Notes: a model not told the origin generated them from the letters alone. Positions 22,879 through 36,506 are shown, counted from the stretch's first letter. The stretch: DNA of 64,000 nt from Hemerocallis citrina (GCA_017893485.1 CM030362.1:124001-188000), one strand, 5' to 3'. Numbers and translations are program-made.

Positions 22879-24253
22879 GAACTGGAAAAAAACGAAAGCC
22901 CTGTGACAAAACACAACAAAAAGATATTAGAAATGAGAAAAAGCAAGTTGTATACCCTAAATTTCTACTAAATCTGAGAAACTCTGATCGTATTTTTCTT
23001 CTCCAATCACTGACAATCAAGATTAGATTTAGACAAGAAACTAAAATGAACTATATACTTTTATGGGCACATAAAACTAAAATGAACAAAACAAACATGA
23101 AAGATTCAAAAGATTCAAGCTTTATCCTTTCTTCTCAAATCAGAATTCATACTCATCAAAATTCGCACTACGAACAATGCAAATAGCATTCAACCGCAAA
23201 TATCTCGACTTTAAGCATCAAATGGAATGAGAAAAAGAATTGTTTTGTTTGTCAATGAGAAAAAGGAAGTTGTATACTATAAGGCACATGGTGAAATATT
23301 CTAGCAAGTTGTATAACGTAAGGCACTGTAAGGCACATGGTGAAAAGTATATATGGTTTTTATATTGCAACAATGAACGTACTATAGAAACTAAAGAAAT
23401 TTGGAGTTACAGAACACAACATAAATAGTATCAACACAGTAAATTACCGTACAAAATAAATTTCTCGAATAATACTAATTCTTACCTGAATTATGGTTTA
23501 CGTTCTCGGTGATTGAATTGCATCGGATGCATCGGATCGCGCAGAAGAACTTTCACTGTCAGAATCCGTAACACAACTCAAGGTATAAGTCAATTTAACT
23601 TTAAAGGAAAACAAAATTTCCTGTACTATCAATGTTTAACCCAGATTTGCCCGTGGGCACGTGCCTACGGCACATCTTCGGAACGATACAAAACAGGAAA
23701 ATCCTTGTAAAAAGTAAAACAACAATTATGTAGCTCAAGTTTAAATAGTATGACAATAATTAGTTGTAAATAAAAGTCCATGTTTCCATTACTATATGTT
23801 GAAAAATAATTATAAATAGGGGTGTAAAATCAAACTTCTTAGAACTGTAAGTGTAGAAAATGATGAAATTTAACTGTACAATAAAAATAATTATAATTGC
23901 TATTTTCAATATAACATGTACAATAAAAAAAACATAAAATTCTGAAAATTTACAAACTTTAAACTTAAAATCTAAATTTCTAAGTAAATAAAGAAAGAAT
24001 GGGAGAGAGAGATAAGAAAAGAGAAATATGAAAAAGTGAAGAGAGAAAAGAGAGATGGTAATAAAGTAATGAGTTTTTTTTTAGTTTTGGGAAGATTTTT
24101 TTTGTGTGTGGGGGGGGGGGGGGGGGGGGGGGAGGGGGGGGGGGAGGGGGGGGGGAATGTGTTTTTGGAAAACCAAGGATTCCAATACAGCAGGTATCAT
24201 TAAAATTATGATATGCAGATTAGGGTTTAGCTTAAAAGTAAATTAACAACATA
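22879..24253. other. Right arm, noncoding part
   Basis: Reverse complement of the left-arm stretch 12049-13430, with the mirrored Helitron-type hairpin (23655-23672) and G-tract (24109-24155). No gene is visible beyond the STT3 copy. Confidence 0.7.
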
Positions 24254-25931
24254 CCACCACATAGAACCAGTTGTCAAAGTCAAACCAAGGTACATAGCTC
24301 CATCTATGACACATCCAAGAAGATACATAATAGTAGACAAATCAGAGCTTTACTACATGCTTAAACTCAGCATAAATATGAGAAATAAATTATGGACTTG
24401 GATCGTGTACCAGGTTCGATCATCAAACCAGTTCCAGAAATCATAGATTCCCTTCTTTGTAAGAAACTGAAATTAAAGCACTACATCAGAAAATAGTAGT
24501 AGATTCTAGAAGACCCAACTTTAATACCAATCATATTGGCGTTCATGTGAAAACTTGAGAGGTTTTAGATAGGTATCACATCTCATCCAATACCAAGATG
24601 GATTGACCGGGGCCAGACTAAAAAAATTCCTACCGATACTCACGTTATGTAACTCACTCCAAATATTACCGATCCACAGCAACAGATAACCCATACCAAA
24701 GACAAAAATTTGCTTCCCTGGTCTTAGTCCTACATACATATGCTTCCTCTCAGCATATTTGAAAGTTTTGCTAATTTGGACTGGATTATTGTTGCTAAAA
24801 AGAAGATTTTAACATTAAAAGTTTGACTTTGCGCTCTTTGATGCAAAACATATTCAACTAAGTCTTGCAACCACACTCGATGATCCCCATATATATACAA
24901 AGACCTCAAACACATTTACAACAATCAATTTATGCAGAATTTAACTGGCATTTTCACAAAAGAGAGTTCCTACTCCTTGCATCACAATTTTGACTCATAC
25001 ACTCTCCGTTAAAGATTATTGAATTGTTAAATTCATTTTGATTATATTGAAAACATGAAGAAGTATAAGAAGAAATCCTCATTCCAAATCGCCATATCAA
25101 ATTACTACACCATTGCACAAACTCATAATATCAAAATAGATACTGCGAAGTATAGCTTAAACAAACAAAAACAGAAAAGTGGACAATGAAACAAACCATC
25201 TCTAATCAATGTGTTCAGCTCTCCATCCACATTAAATGCAATAACAATTCAATCTAAACAAACTACATGTCAACATTCACATTCCCAGTTGTTTCAAAGT
25301 GTTCTCAATCTCAATCACAAATTTCGCAAAGTTCAACTACCACCAATCTCCAAACAAATGAATGCAGGCATAGATATAAACCCTACTCACACACCCCAAG
25401 TGCTCTAATACATCTAAAACTCCATTTCTAAGCAAAATAACCCACAATTAACACATACCCAGATGCTAAAACTCCACCAAATCAAAAAACTACGCATTAC
25501 CCATCACAAAAGAAGCCAATTTAGACATACCCATTTTTGCCATGGAAAATGAGATCTGACCTGAGTTACTCTGTAATTGAAGTACGGATCGAACTCATGG
25601 ATCACGCTTTCGTACTTGATAACCTGCCCCCAAAAAAAAATTAACAAAAAAACATCCACCAGATTCTCACAACCCAGATCTAGGGTTTCAATTCAAGAAG
25701 AAAACATCCACCAGATAGAGAGTTTCAATTCAAGAAGGCATCAAGAACCGATAAACTTACAGAGAATAGACGGATCGAAAAGGCGAGAATGCCGATGAGG
25801 AGGAGGATAAAGAAGCAGAGGACGCCGTCGAACGCGTTGCGCAGCACGCTTGGTGGTTTGATGGCGGATCGGAGTTTTCTTCTTGGTATGCCCGCGCGGT
25901 GGTTTGACAACCCGCTCGGTGACGCCGCCAT
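24254..25931 (-). pseudogene. STT3: STT3 fragment, exons 1-4 (right-arm copy)
   Basis: Mirror of the left-arm copy. Exon 1 is 25931-25761, exon 2 25623-25561, exon 3 24466-24410 and the exon 4 remnant 24310-24254. Exon 2 reads [15 protein letters not shown], keeping the isoleucine usual for the family, whereas the left copy has asparagine (VNHEF). Exon 1 reads PPSVLRNAFDGVL where the left has PPSALRNAFGGVL. So the two copies have diverged separately since duplication. Neither can encode a working enzyme. The downstream STT3 body is absent on both sides. Confidence 0.85.
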
Positions 25932-26182
25932 TAATAGCAGATCGGAGTTTTCTTCTTTACAATGAAGAGGAAGAAGAGGGAGACTTTCGAGTTGGGGTTT
26001 TGGGTTTGGGTCATTCACTGGTTATTTTTGTTTTTTGTTTGGGGGAATTTTTGTTCACGGGATGGATGAGAGAAAGGGAAGAGAGAGAGAGAGAGGGGGA
26101 GGGGTGTATGAGTTAATGTGTTTTGGGGTTTGAAATTTTTGAGCGGGAAAATATGTTTTGTGAGAATCAATCTGGACCATTG

Positions 26183-26241
26183 GTTTTATGGGAGATTGAA
26201 GGAGAGCCACCTGATAGCTTTCTTTGTGTTTTATTATATAG

Positions 26242-26272
<31 letters not shown>

Positions 26273-26336
26273 TAATTCTTTGATTTTGGGGGATTGAAGG
26301 AGAGCCACTTGATAGCTTTCTTTTTGTTTTATTATA
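26183..26336 (+). repeat. Terminal ~55-bp motif of the palindrome, present twice in tandem
   Basis: The end of the right arm (26183-26240) and a second copy (26281-26336) both read roughly GGGGATTGAAGGAGAGCCAC, then TGATAGCTTTCTTT, then TTTTATTATAT. A (TA)n(GA)n run separates them. The second copy may be the end of another related element. Confidence 0.75.
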
Positions 26337-26739
26337 TCTTTAATATTATAATGGGAGAAGTCTTAGTGTCATTTGTAAATTTGTAAATCTACCAACTTGT
26401 GCATTGCACGTGCATAATTAATATGAAGGAGCTCTCAGGTTCGTATCCTCAGTACGTCAGATTTTTTACTTTAATATTTTTTTAATATATTAAATGTGCA
26501 TCACACGTATAAATTATTATCTATCTATAATATAGTATATAATAACTATTATAATGGAAGAGTTGGAGTTGTAAATCTACTTACTTACGTGCAACTCCAA
26601 CTCTCTCATTATAGTCTTCACATTTACTTTCAAATATATATAATCTTATTTATTAAGACATGCACCGCACGTGTAAATCAGAGTTTTTACTTTAATTTTA
26701 TACATAAAAAATACGTGCATCGCACGAGTATATTACTAG
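26337..26739 (+). mobile_element. Short non-autonomous Helitron
   Basis: The 5' end A|TCTTTAATATTATAATGGG and the 3' end, hairpin ACGTGCATCGCACG followed by AGTATATTACTAG|T, fit Helitron rules (TC start, CTAG end, A/T insertion, no target duplication). No RepHel gene is present. The segment may be a composite of two tandem copies, since a second ATTATAATGGAAGAG-like start occurs near 26548. Confidence 0.7.
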
Positions 26740-26955
26740 TAGATTATAATGAAAGAAGGCCTTAGTGTCATTTGTAAATCTACCAACGCGTGCATTGCAC
26801 ATGCATAATTAATATGAAGGAGGTCTCGGGTTCGAGTCCTCACTACGTCGGATTTTTTACTTTATTTTTTTTACTATATTAAATGTGCATCACACGTATA
26901 AATTATTATCTATCGATCTATCTATCTATCTATCTATCTATAATATAATATATAA

Positions 26956-27191
26956 TCTCTACTATTTTAATGGGAGAGTTGGGGTTTGTAACAAACAAAC
27001 CTTAACTTTGTAACTATATAAACACGTAAAATACACGTTCAAACTATATCCAACAAATATAAATGTGCACCGCACGTGTAGCCCAAGTTAAAACATTCAA
27101 ATATAAACTATTTTTTTCTTATTCGATATATATTCATTTAATTTGATGACTTTACTTTTTGTAGATGTGCATCGCACGTACATTATACTAG
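26956..27191 (+). mobile_element. Short non-autonomous Helitron
   Basis: Starts A|TCTCTACTATTTTAATGGG and ends GATGTGCATCGCACGTACAT then TATACTAG|T; 236 bp with a clear 3' hairpin. It lies inside an older copy running from about 26741. Confidence 0.75.
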
Positions 27192-27192
27192 T

Positions 27193-27569
27193 AACAATTA
27201 TAATGGATGAGTTGGAGTTGTAAATCTATCTACTTACTTATGTACAACGCACATACAACTCAACTCTCCCATAGTCTTCACATTTACCTTTAAAAATATA
27301 TAATTCTATTTATTAAAACATGCATCGCACGTGTAAATCAGAGTTTTTACTATAATTTTATTTAAAAATAATACGTGCATCGCACGTGTATATTACTAGT
27401 GTCATTTGTAAATATATCACCTTACGTGTATCTCACGTGTAACTCCAACTCTCTTATTATACACTTTAAAATATCTTTATTTATTAACATGTGCCTCACA
27501 TGTGCTATATTATATTACTTTAAAAACTATATATTTATTGAAACTTGCATCGCACGTGCTAAATACTAG
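27193..27569 (+). mobile_element. Helitron fragments in tandem
   Basis: One copy ends at 27399 (ACGTGCATCGCACGTG then TATTACTAG) and another at 27569 (TTGCATCGCACGTGC then AAATACTAG). Each 3' end carries the hairpin. 5' ends are less clear. This shows repeated insertion of the same family side by side. Confidence 0.6.
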
Positions 27570-27635
27570 CATAAAGAGAACTAGAGAGAGATTAGAGAAA
27601 GAATAAAGATAGTACTAATTAGGATAAATTCAAAT

Positions 27636-27636
<1 letters not shown>

Positions 27637-27666
<30 letters not shown>
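27637..27666 (+). repeat. Poly-C tract
   Basis: About 30 consecutive C followed by GGCGCGCG. No gene lies nearby. Confidence 0.97.
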
Positions 27667-27668
<2 letters not shown>

Positions 27669-30600
27669 CGCGCGTGTTTTGGCATTACATATTACATACC
27701 CAGCTCATTCTCAAAATGTACCCACCTGACCAGGTCCCCGGGCTCGATTTTTTTTATACGCCACTTTTCGAAATTTTTTGCAAAAAAAAAAACAGTTACC
27801 AAAGTATTTGTGTTCGTGGACTCAACAACTAAACTTGCTCTTCCTAACGACGAGTTTAGTTGTTTCATACTCGCCGTTGGGACATGGCAAATTTAGTGCT
27901 AATTTGTAGAGAAACTCGCTGTTCTCAAAAGTGAGTTCAATTCAAAATTTTCACTGAAGACTCGTTGTTCCCAACGGCGAAGACATTTATATTAGACTCG
28001 TTGTTGAAAATAGTGAGTTTAGTTCAAAACTTTCAAAGAAGACTCGTCGTTCCCAACGGCGAGGATATTTATACTAGACTCACTGTTGGGAACGGCGAGG
28101 ATGTAAGAAATTTCACAGAGAGTGAAACATTCTGTTTGACTTGGTTAATTTTCGAAAAAACTTCATAGAATTTTTTTTGAACTAAACTCGCCGTTTCTGT
28201 CATGCCCCGTTTCCCAAAAGGAAATACGGAATACGGATACGTGACTATGTCCAGTGAATGGCTTTCACCATTCATTAGCTGTAAGGATCTTTTCAAGATT
28301 TCACAAGAATAGAAAAGGAATAAGCAGGAAATAGTCAACCACACATGCATTAATAAATTAACATAACCAACAGAATTTACTTGAAACAGAATAAATAAAT
28401 CTCAAACAAACCAGATTTGGAAACAAGTTATAAATTCTGGGTCAAACCGCCCAGTACAAAATAATCCATGTAGCAATTACATTTATTCAAAAAAAAAAAC
28501 AGGAAATAGTTTGTAGCAAAACTCCAGTCACTAGTATGTTTGATCACCTACTTTTTCAGGCAGCTGGTCACCAAAGTCTACAATTTAACAAATTGCATGA
28601 AGAAGATAAAGAAACAAAATGCCCATCAATGAAAGTTACGGGCCGCTTGTAGTGCAGGCAACAAGTACAGAAAAGATAGACATGTATAGAGTAACTGCGG
28701 AAGCCAGTACTGAATAAATATGGAATCAATGTGACAGCAAAACAGAATGATTAACATAAATCAGGAACAGAATCAAATAATATGATGAGATAACATGGTG
28801 CATGTAAAATGTGACAGGTAACAAGCACCATGCATGCAAGTAAACATGTAACAGGTTTCAGGTAGAATGTACATGTAAACATGTAATAGGAATATGCAGG
28901 TGATCTGTTATTTCAAATCTTGTATTTATTTCTATCTAGGTAGCACTTCATGCATCCCAAATTTTTACCATGTGGTTGCTACATACATGCAATTTACGTT
29001 TAGATCTAGTGGTGGATTTCTATAGAGCCGTGTACTCAAGCGTCATGTAACAGGTAACAGGAACATGTTCATGAATCAGGTAGTAAACAGGTTCATGAAT
29101 CAACGGGTTCGTGAATCAACCGGTTCATGGATCATCAGGTCCATGAATCAAAGCATAAAGTAAAACAAGTTCACTAATCAACGAATTCATGAATCAAACA
29201 TAAAGTGCAACAGGTTCATGAATCAACATGAATCAAACATAAAATAGGAACGAGGCCCCCTATTATGAGTACACATACCTATATTGTCCACTACTAAGGT
29301 CTTTCCCTTAACCCCGGCTTGGTTACTTATTATTATTATCAAACGAGTATATACGTGCACAGAACAAGGCAAGAATAACATGGTATGAACAAGGGATATG
29401 TTCAGGTCAGATATAAACATGCACAGGTAACAGACAACTCATAAAAGGTTAGGACAACGAAACTTTCAGTTCTGGATATCAAGACACTACTGCACTAAAT
29501 CTGAGATTTCCGTTTCCACAGACATACAAATTTGGATCCGTCAAAAAATCTAGAAAATAGACTCTCGGCCAAATCCAACACATATATATAAGTCATATAA
29601 TAATTGTAGGAATATGGCTCAAAACAGAATTATATATAGAAAACATGTTCAACCAGAAATCACAAGGTTGTATTCATAAGTATGAAATTGGCATTAAAAC
29701 TTACTCATTAAATCCAAGAAATATCTGGGGTATTCCCTAGTATGTCTAGTATCAGCAAATAAAATTTCATAACTTCATAATATTCAACTCAAATAGTATA
29801 GTCAAATAAATTCGGGAAACAACAAGAAACAACAAGTTTGTGTTCACAAGGTTTTAACCAACAGTGGCTAGAATCAGGTTGAAAATGTGGTTATATACTG
29901 AACAGCATGAAATTTTGGAAATATAGTAGTTTGTTCACATGCACAGAATAGTTTATAAATGTCATCAAATAAATTTACAAAAATTTGGGTTTAATCCCAG
30001 TCAAGTCTAGTTATACCCCCCAAAAAATATTATATCCAAATCTTATCTTTAACATCATTATAAAAATGAATAACTATACAAAAATCACATAAAACAGAAT
30101 CTGAAATTTTTAACACATCTATAGCAAAACAGCAATAACCCATACCTCACAAATCGAAACTGAGATCTATCAATGTCACGCCCCGCTTCCCAAAAATACG
30201 GAATACGAGCGCGTGACGAAGCCCAGCAAATGATTTTCATCATTCACAAGCTGTAGGATCGACTCAGCATCATAACAAGAATATAACAAGATATACACAA
30301 ATACGCATGCATGAATAATTTATTAATCAACAGAAATAATTGAAACAAAATAATAATATCCCAAATAGTTTTCAAATCTGGATCAAAAGATAAAATTCGG
30401 GACTATAAGCCCGTTACAAGATTCGAGTAGCAAAAGAAATAAATAAATCAAAAACAAAATATTTAAAGCAATTCTTTTCTCCAAGCAAAGCCTAGAACGT
30501 CTGCTCACCAATTCCAGCAGGCAATTCGTCTCCTAAGTCTGTATATATAAATATAAAAAAAATAAAAAATAGAGAAAACAAGACAAACGCCCTTAGTGCA

Positions 30601-32019
30601 AGTTAGGGCCGCAAGCAGTACAAGCAAGGGTATGAAAACAAGTGGAAGAAATATGGAACAAGATTTGGAGTCAAGAATATATAACATAATATAATAGGGA
30701 TGCAATGAGTAGGGGATTTAAGAAACTAGCTAGCAAGAAAGACAACTCAAGTGACAAGATTGGGTAACAAGTACTAGTAGTAGAACAAGTGGCAAGTGAA
30801 CGTGTAATGGTATCAAGCATCAAGTAACAAGTATCACGTACAAGTGTCAAGTAACAAGTAACAAGTCTCAAGTAAGGTATCAAGTGTGTACAAGTGACTA
30901 GTTAATCTTAAGTCTAATGTTTAATTTTATCTAGGTAGCACTTCATGCATCCATACTTTTACTACATAGTTGCTACATACAATCAGTTACGTTTAGGCAT
31001 AGTGTTAAATTTTATAGGGCGGTGTACTCAGGTATCAAGTATCAAGTAAACATGATTCATGAATACAAAAATAATGTAACAAGTTCACGAACCAAGTTCG
31101 TGAATGCACTAACAAGTTCAAGAACCAACCGTGGGTTCATGAATGCACAACTAGTTCATGAACCAAGTAATGGGTTCATGAATACGCTCAAGATACAACA
31201 AGTTCATGAACCAAGACTAGGAACACGGCTCCCTTCCGAGTACACTTACCTATATTGTCCACTACTATGGTCTTTTCATTAAACCCCGACTTGTTATTTA
31301 TTATTATTATCAACCAAAAATGAAAGTGTGCGAAATAGGTCAAGTAAACACAATAAAAAATAGGGAACAAGTCTAGGCTAGGTAGGATACATGTTCAAGG
31401 GTCAAAACAAATCAAAATATCAAGAACAACGAGAATTCCAAATCTGGACAGCATGATGTTGCTGCACCAAAACTGCTATTCCCGTTGCTACAAGATAGAA
31501 ATGTGGATCCTTCAGAAGGTCTACAAACTAGACTCCTTCCCGGTTCCTAATTAAGACACATAAAAGTTATAGAATCAGGTGTCAAAACAGCAAACTACAC
31601 AGGATTTGTGTTCAACCAGAATTTGTAAAACTGAGTTTATACATATGAAACAGGTTTGAAACTTCGTTAATTAATTCTAAGAAAATTAGGGAATGTTATC
31701 TAGGGTGTCCAATATCAGCATGCAAAATTTCAAGTCATTTACTTACTGGTAGCATAGTTAAAATAATTGTAAACCAAAGTGGTGCAGCAGTTTTTATGAA
31801 TCTGCGATTACAGACATAGTAGCAGTTAAACTGCGATATCTCCTAAACTGCAATTCAGAATTCAATTCCGTAAAAAGGAAAAGTAAACTAGACATCTAGG
31901 GCTACATTTCATATTCGAGACTCAAGTTCAGATTCTGGTGTTATCGGGGTCGAAACAACAAGCCAAGATAGAACAGAAACCAAATAAGACACTTTTTGCA
32001 TGAAATGTATCATAATTAT

Positions 32020-33145
32020 TAAGGGTGGGCTCGGTACGGTACCGGACTTTTTGACATTGTACCATTACTATACCAAACTAGTTCGGTTTGAAAATATGCA
32101 AACCGTTACCAACAAAAAAGTTCGGTATACTGAAACTTTGGTATACCGACTATTTCGGTTGGTACGGTTCGGTATTGGTGTTATACCAAATATGACCCAA
32201 CAAATACCTTAGCAAATATCAGTACCAATAAAAATAACAAGTTAAAAATATCATACAACTACCGAAAATATCTTTATCTAATGGAATTCATGTGTCCTTT
32301 TGCAGTGCTCTGAGGGACCGTCGTTTTTCCCCAATACAGGTTAAAGAGCTGCCTAATTTGGAATGCACCATTTTTGTACTAACTGATTATGAGTCTGCTC
32401 TCCACTACCTTGATTGGGAGGTTTGGCTCAATTTTTTTTTCTTTCATGGAGAAGTCTCAGTTAATTAAATTTCTAAAAGCACATGCCTGCCAAATTTCAT
32501 TTATGATCTTCTAGGCCAGTAAATATTGGTAAAGCTAATGTGTGCAATAGAGGGAAGACCATTAAAAGCTTGAACTTGATGCTAGATATGAATGCAGAGT
32601 CTCATAATTATCTGGCATGGAACTTATTTACAAATTCATCTGGTCTGTTTATACGAGGAATTCAAGTAATTTGCATGACTCTTTGCTTTTAAAAGATCTC
32701 AATGACGCATCTTTTATCACATTTTTGCTAACAAATAATAGGAAGCCCTCTTGGTTTACAGTTCCGAATAGGACAATGTTTAATTGTCCAACTCATTCTT
32801 TTCAAGCTAGCATATAAATCTTTTTCCATCTTGCAGGTTGGAAAGCATGGTTTAATTATTGAATTTACTGACCCTGATTACAATACGAGGCACAGTGGTA
32901 CTTGCCAGAAGTGGCCGCCCATGAAGGTACATCCTATACTATCTTTGTGTGCAGTTGCTCTTATTCGGTACGGTACGGTAAAATACCGACTGAACCATCT
33001 TCATACCAAAACCGAACCGGATTTTAGAACTCGGTACGGTTTTACCGTACCATACTTTTGGTAACCGAATTTTTCGGTACCAAATTGATTGGTTCGGTTG
33101 GAAAACCGGTCGGTTGGCTCATTTCGGTATGATCGGTCACCCCTA
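32020..33145. mobile_element. Non-autonomous hAT element carrying AMMECR1 exons (Pack-hAT)
   Basis: The ends TAAGGGTGGGCTCGG and, complemented, TAGGGGTGACCGATC are hAT-like. They are flanked by the perfect 8-bp duplication ATAATTAT (32012-32019 and 33146-33153). Subterminal regions are dense in GGTACGGTACC-like and TTCGGTAT motifs in both orientations. There is no transposase. The interior is a captured gene piece (32306-32926). Confidence 0.9.
32306..32926 (+). pseudogene. AMMECR1-family gene fragment (two exons)
   Basis: AMMECR1 proteins are conserved from archaea to eukaryotes and of unclear function. Exon A (32306-32420) follows TTTTGCAG and reads ALRDRRFSPIQVKELPNLEC, then TIFVLTDYESALHYLDWE; LRDRRFSP is the hallmark of the family. 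Exon B (32837-32926) follows CTTGCAG and reads VGKHGLIIEFTDPDYNTRHS. A small deletion then shifts the frame, because YLPEVAAHE appears only in another frame. Intron A/B (32421-32836) is retained with GT and AG ends, so the capture was from genomic DNA. Exons upstream and downstream are absent. It cannot encode a complete protein. Confidence 0.85.
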
Positions 33146-36100
33146 ATAATTATACTAGTTGTGAACAAGTGTATCAACGAAGGGTTGTGACTCTTAGATC
33201 ATGGTGACTCTTAGATCATGTGATAGATAAGGCAAAACATGAGACCTTCAACGATAAACAAAGAGGAGTCACATTTACAATCTACTTACAGTATTTTCAA
33301 GGGAAAACTTGTACTAGAAAACGAAATGTTCAAGAAGATACTTGCCTTGGGGTGTAGACGATGAATCCGACGGAGGAATAACGGGAACGGAACCCGACAT
33401 GGATCTTGATGGCGATCAAGATCAGACCAACGGACGGCTCAGATCAGATCTGATCAGATCTGCTGATGGAGGGCTTAGATCCTATCAGATGGTGATGATC
33501 AGATCGGATCTGATCTTGAGGAGATCTGATGGTTGAGATTCAAAGTAATCTTTCCCCTTTCCTCCTACTTCTTCAGTGACAGAGAGAGGGAGAGAGACAT
33601 CGGCGGCGACTGTGGGCGGCAGAGGCAGCGACCGGTAGCAGTGCCGAGGGAAGCTCGATGCAGGAAGGCGGCTGTGGTTGAAGAGGCGGCAACAGTGGTG
33701 GTGGCGTGGCTCTGTTCTTGGTGGGAAAAACAGGGGGCGAGTGGCGGGACTCTGTTCTGGCTTGGATGAGGCGACGAGAGCGAGGTAGGGGATGATAATG
33801 GGTTTCGGCAGTGGAGCGAGGTGGCGAGGAGGAGATGGTGAGGCGATGATGGGTTCCGATGGAGGTGATGGGTTCGGGAGTAGGGTGGCGCGAGGGAATA
33901 GGGGATGAAGACGAGGTTCGCCGGGGCTCGATGGTGCAGTGGAGGAGACTCAACACTGGGGGTGTCGAGGAGACGATGAGGCGGCGACGGAAGCGAAGGC
34001 GAGGCATCGATGGGAGTCGAAGGGTCGGGAGCGCCAGGAAGAAGATGAACAATGGTGTAATTGGGGGTTGGCGGCTACAGGTTGGGGGTTAAACGGTAGA
34101 TAATTAGGTTAGGGTTAATTAGGTTAGGGGGTTAAATATTAGGGTTTTGGGTTGTGGTTTATTGGATAACAGGTTTGAGTAGGATCCAACAGGAGATTTA
34201 TTCAAAATTCTCTCTAATAAGGAAAAATGAAATAGATAAGGTGGAACAGTCAAATCTTCATGAAGAACGATAATCAGAGCAGATAAGAACAATGAAATTG
34301 CAATAATATTGGCACAAAATTGAGTTGAATCAAATGAAATGATTTTATTAGAACTGGAACAAAATACAGATCTTAAATTGATGGATGGAGTACACGGAAT
34401 GGAAATACAGTAGAAAAAATACAAATACAGGAAATAGGGGTTACAGTCAAAAATTCTGGAAAATAGATATCAGGGTTTACGATTTATATTCGTAAGCTAG
34501 TTTGATTAACTGACCTTAACAGGGTCTAAAATACTGAAACAAAACAGGGCAACAGCAAAAACAAAAGTCCTTCTCATGCATTAAATCAAATAGTTCATAT
34601 GCAACAAATCCGATTTATAACAAAATACAAACATGGTATACTAGATGTCCAAAACAACATGGTATGGGTGTTTAACAAGTTTACCACAAGATACTACAAC
34701 TAACACATCAAGCATGTAAGAAATATACAACACGTCATGGATCACGAAACAACATACATGCATGCATCAAGAATCTAATCAGATCTAAATAATTTCATGT
34801 CGTGTGTGTAACAAATGATGACTATGGATGAATCAACAAATAGGGTCAAGATCTAACAAGGGTTTTCATGAGAATGAATCTAGAAACAAAAGTGACACTA
34901 CAAGCGGTATTTAGTACTTGTATATACAACAAAAACAATACAAGTTACTTGCCTTAGATATTCGACGAATCTGACGAAAGTAAGAGAATAACGGGAACTG
35001 ATTCCCGGCAACGAGCACGATCAGCACGGATCTTGATGATCAAGATGGTGATCGAGATGATGATGATCAAGCAGATCCGACGGTCGAGATCTCACTTGGG
35101 CAAAACTTGATCAACCCCCAAGCACACAAGGAAGAGACAGTCAGGGTCGGGTGTGTGCACTGCGAGGAGGACGATGGCAGATAAGGGCAACACAATGGGA
35201 CAGCAACGTCGCGGTTGAGGACAAGCGGCTGCTGGCGTCGGGAATGAACATCCGAGAGGGGATGCGCTAAGGCTGTTGTTGCTGCTATGCTTAGGGAGGA
35301 GAAGGGCGGCGCAACTGGGGATTTGCCGAAGGAGGCAGGGCGACAGGGTGGTCGCGTTGGCTAGTCAGTGGCTGTAGGGTGCACACGGCAAGCGGAGGTA
35401 GTACAGCGGGGAAGAAGGGGGATCGGGAAGCAGGGCAAGGCTGAAGGGAAGGAGGGATGGTGGTGATCGTGGTCTGCAGTGGGTAGGGAAAGGATTTCGG
35501 AGGTGAAGCCGGAAGTTGGAGGTGTTGGAGGTAGGGGGAAGGAATATAGCGGCTAGGGTTAGAGTAGTAGGTGATTAGGGTTTTAAACAGTGGGTTTATA
35601 TAGGGTAGGTTAACGGGTTTGAGGGTAATGGGTTATTGGGTTTGGGTTTTAAAACCAATAAGGGATATAGGATTATAGGGTTTAAGAATAAATAAATCAA
35701 TTAATACAATATAGTATCGATTAAACTTTATGCTTATTCAATACAAGATATACAATAATAACAACAATAAAAAAATCAAACAATTTATGTAGAATAGGTT
35801 GAAATCCGAAATTCGATTTTGGATTTCACAAAATAATTCAAATAATCAACCAGTAATAATAACAAATAATAGTAATAATAATAATATATACATATCAAAA
35901 TGCAATTCGAGTTTAACAGATTTATTAAAATAATCCAAACAATATATAATATAAATAGTCGATCAATTAGAAATAGAAATTAAAGTTAAAATATACCATT
36001 ATTTGAAATGAATAAAATTTTCGAATAATAAAATGAAATAGAAATTTTCTTCGAAACCAGAATAATATTTGTTAAAGTTCGATCAATTGAAAATGTAATT

Positions 36101-36504
36101 GTTGAAAAAGAATTTAAAAGCGAGAAGAAAGTTATAAAAATTTTAAATATAGAAAATACACAAAAAAATACATATATATGGGAACAAGGGTTACAGTTTC
36201 CAACAACGAGTTTAGTGTAAATGTCCTCGCCGTTGGGAACAGTGAGTCTTCATTGAAAATTTTGAACTAAACTCGTTGTTCCCAATAACGAGTTTAGTAT
36301 AAATATCCTTAACGTTAGAAACAGCGAGTCTTCATTGAAAATTTTGAACTGAACTTGCCATTGGGAACGACGAGTTTCTCAAAAATTAGCACTAAACTCG
36401 CCGTATCGCAACGGTGAGCATGAAACAACTACACTTTATTTGTTGAGTCAATGAGCGCAAAATATTTGACAACTGTCCTATAAGTGCAAATAGTTTCGAA
36501 AAAT

Positions 36505-36506
<2 letters not shown>

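Larger units (their letters stand above)
30174..34445 (-). mobile_element. Solo long LTR, family L, copy 3 (nested in copy 2)
   Basis: Begins TGTCACGCCCCGCTTCCC and ends AATAGGGGTTACA. Flanks ATCAA (30169-30173) and GTCAA (34446-34450) match at 4 of 5 bases. The order of internal landmarks matches copy 2: the start block, a CAAGTAACAAGT-rich stretch (30710-30900), GTTCATGAATC repeats (31080-31215), then a GC-rich block (33340-34090). The hAT element at 32020-33145 interrupts it. Confidence 0.82.
28198..36195 (-). mobile_element. Solo long LTR, family L, copy 2 (interrupted by copy 3)
   Basis: Begins TGTCATGCCCCGTTTCCC, ends AAGGGTTACA, and is flanked by the perfect 5-bp repeat GTTTC (28193-28197 and 36196-36200). 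Removing the inner insertion leaves about 3.7 kb (28198-30173 plus 34446-36195), the size of copy 1 at 1150-4639, to which it is related in inverse orientation. It contains degenerate GTTCATGAATCAA repeats (29060-29240). No internal retrotransposon domain is present, hence a solo LTR. Confidence 0.88.
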
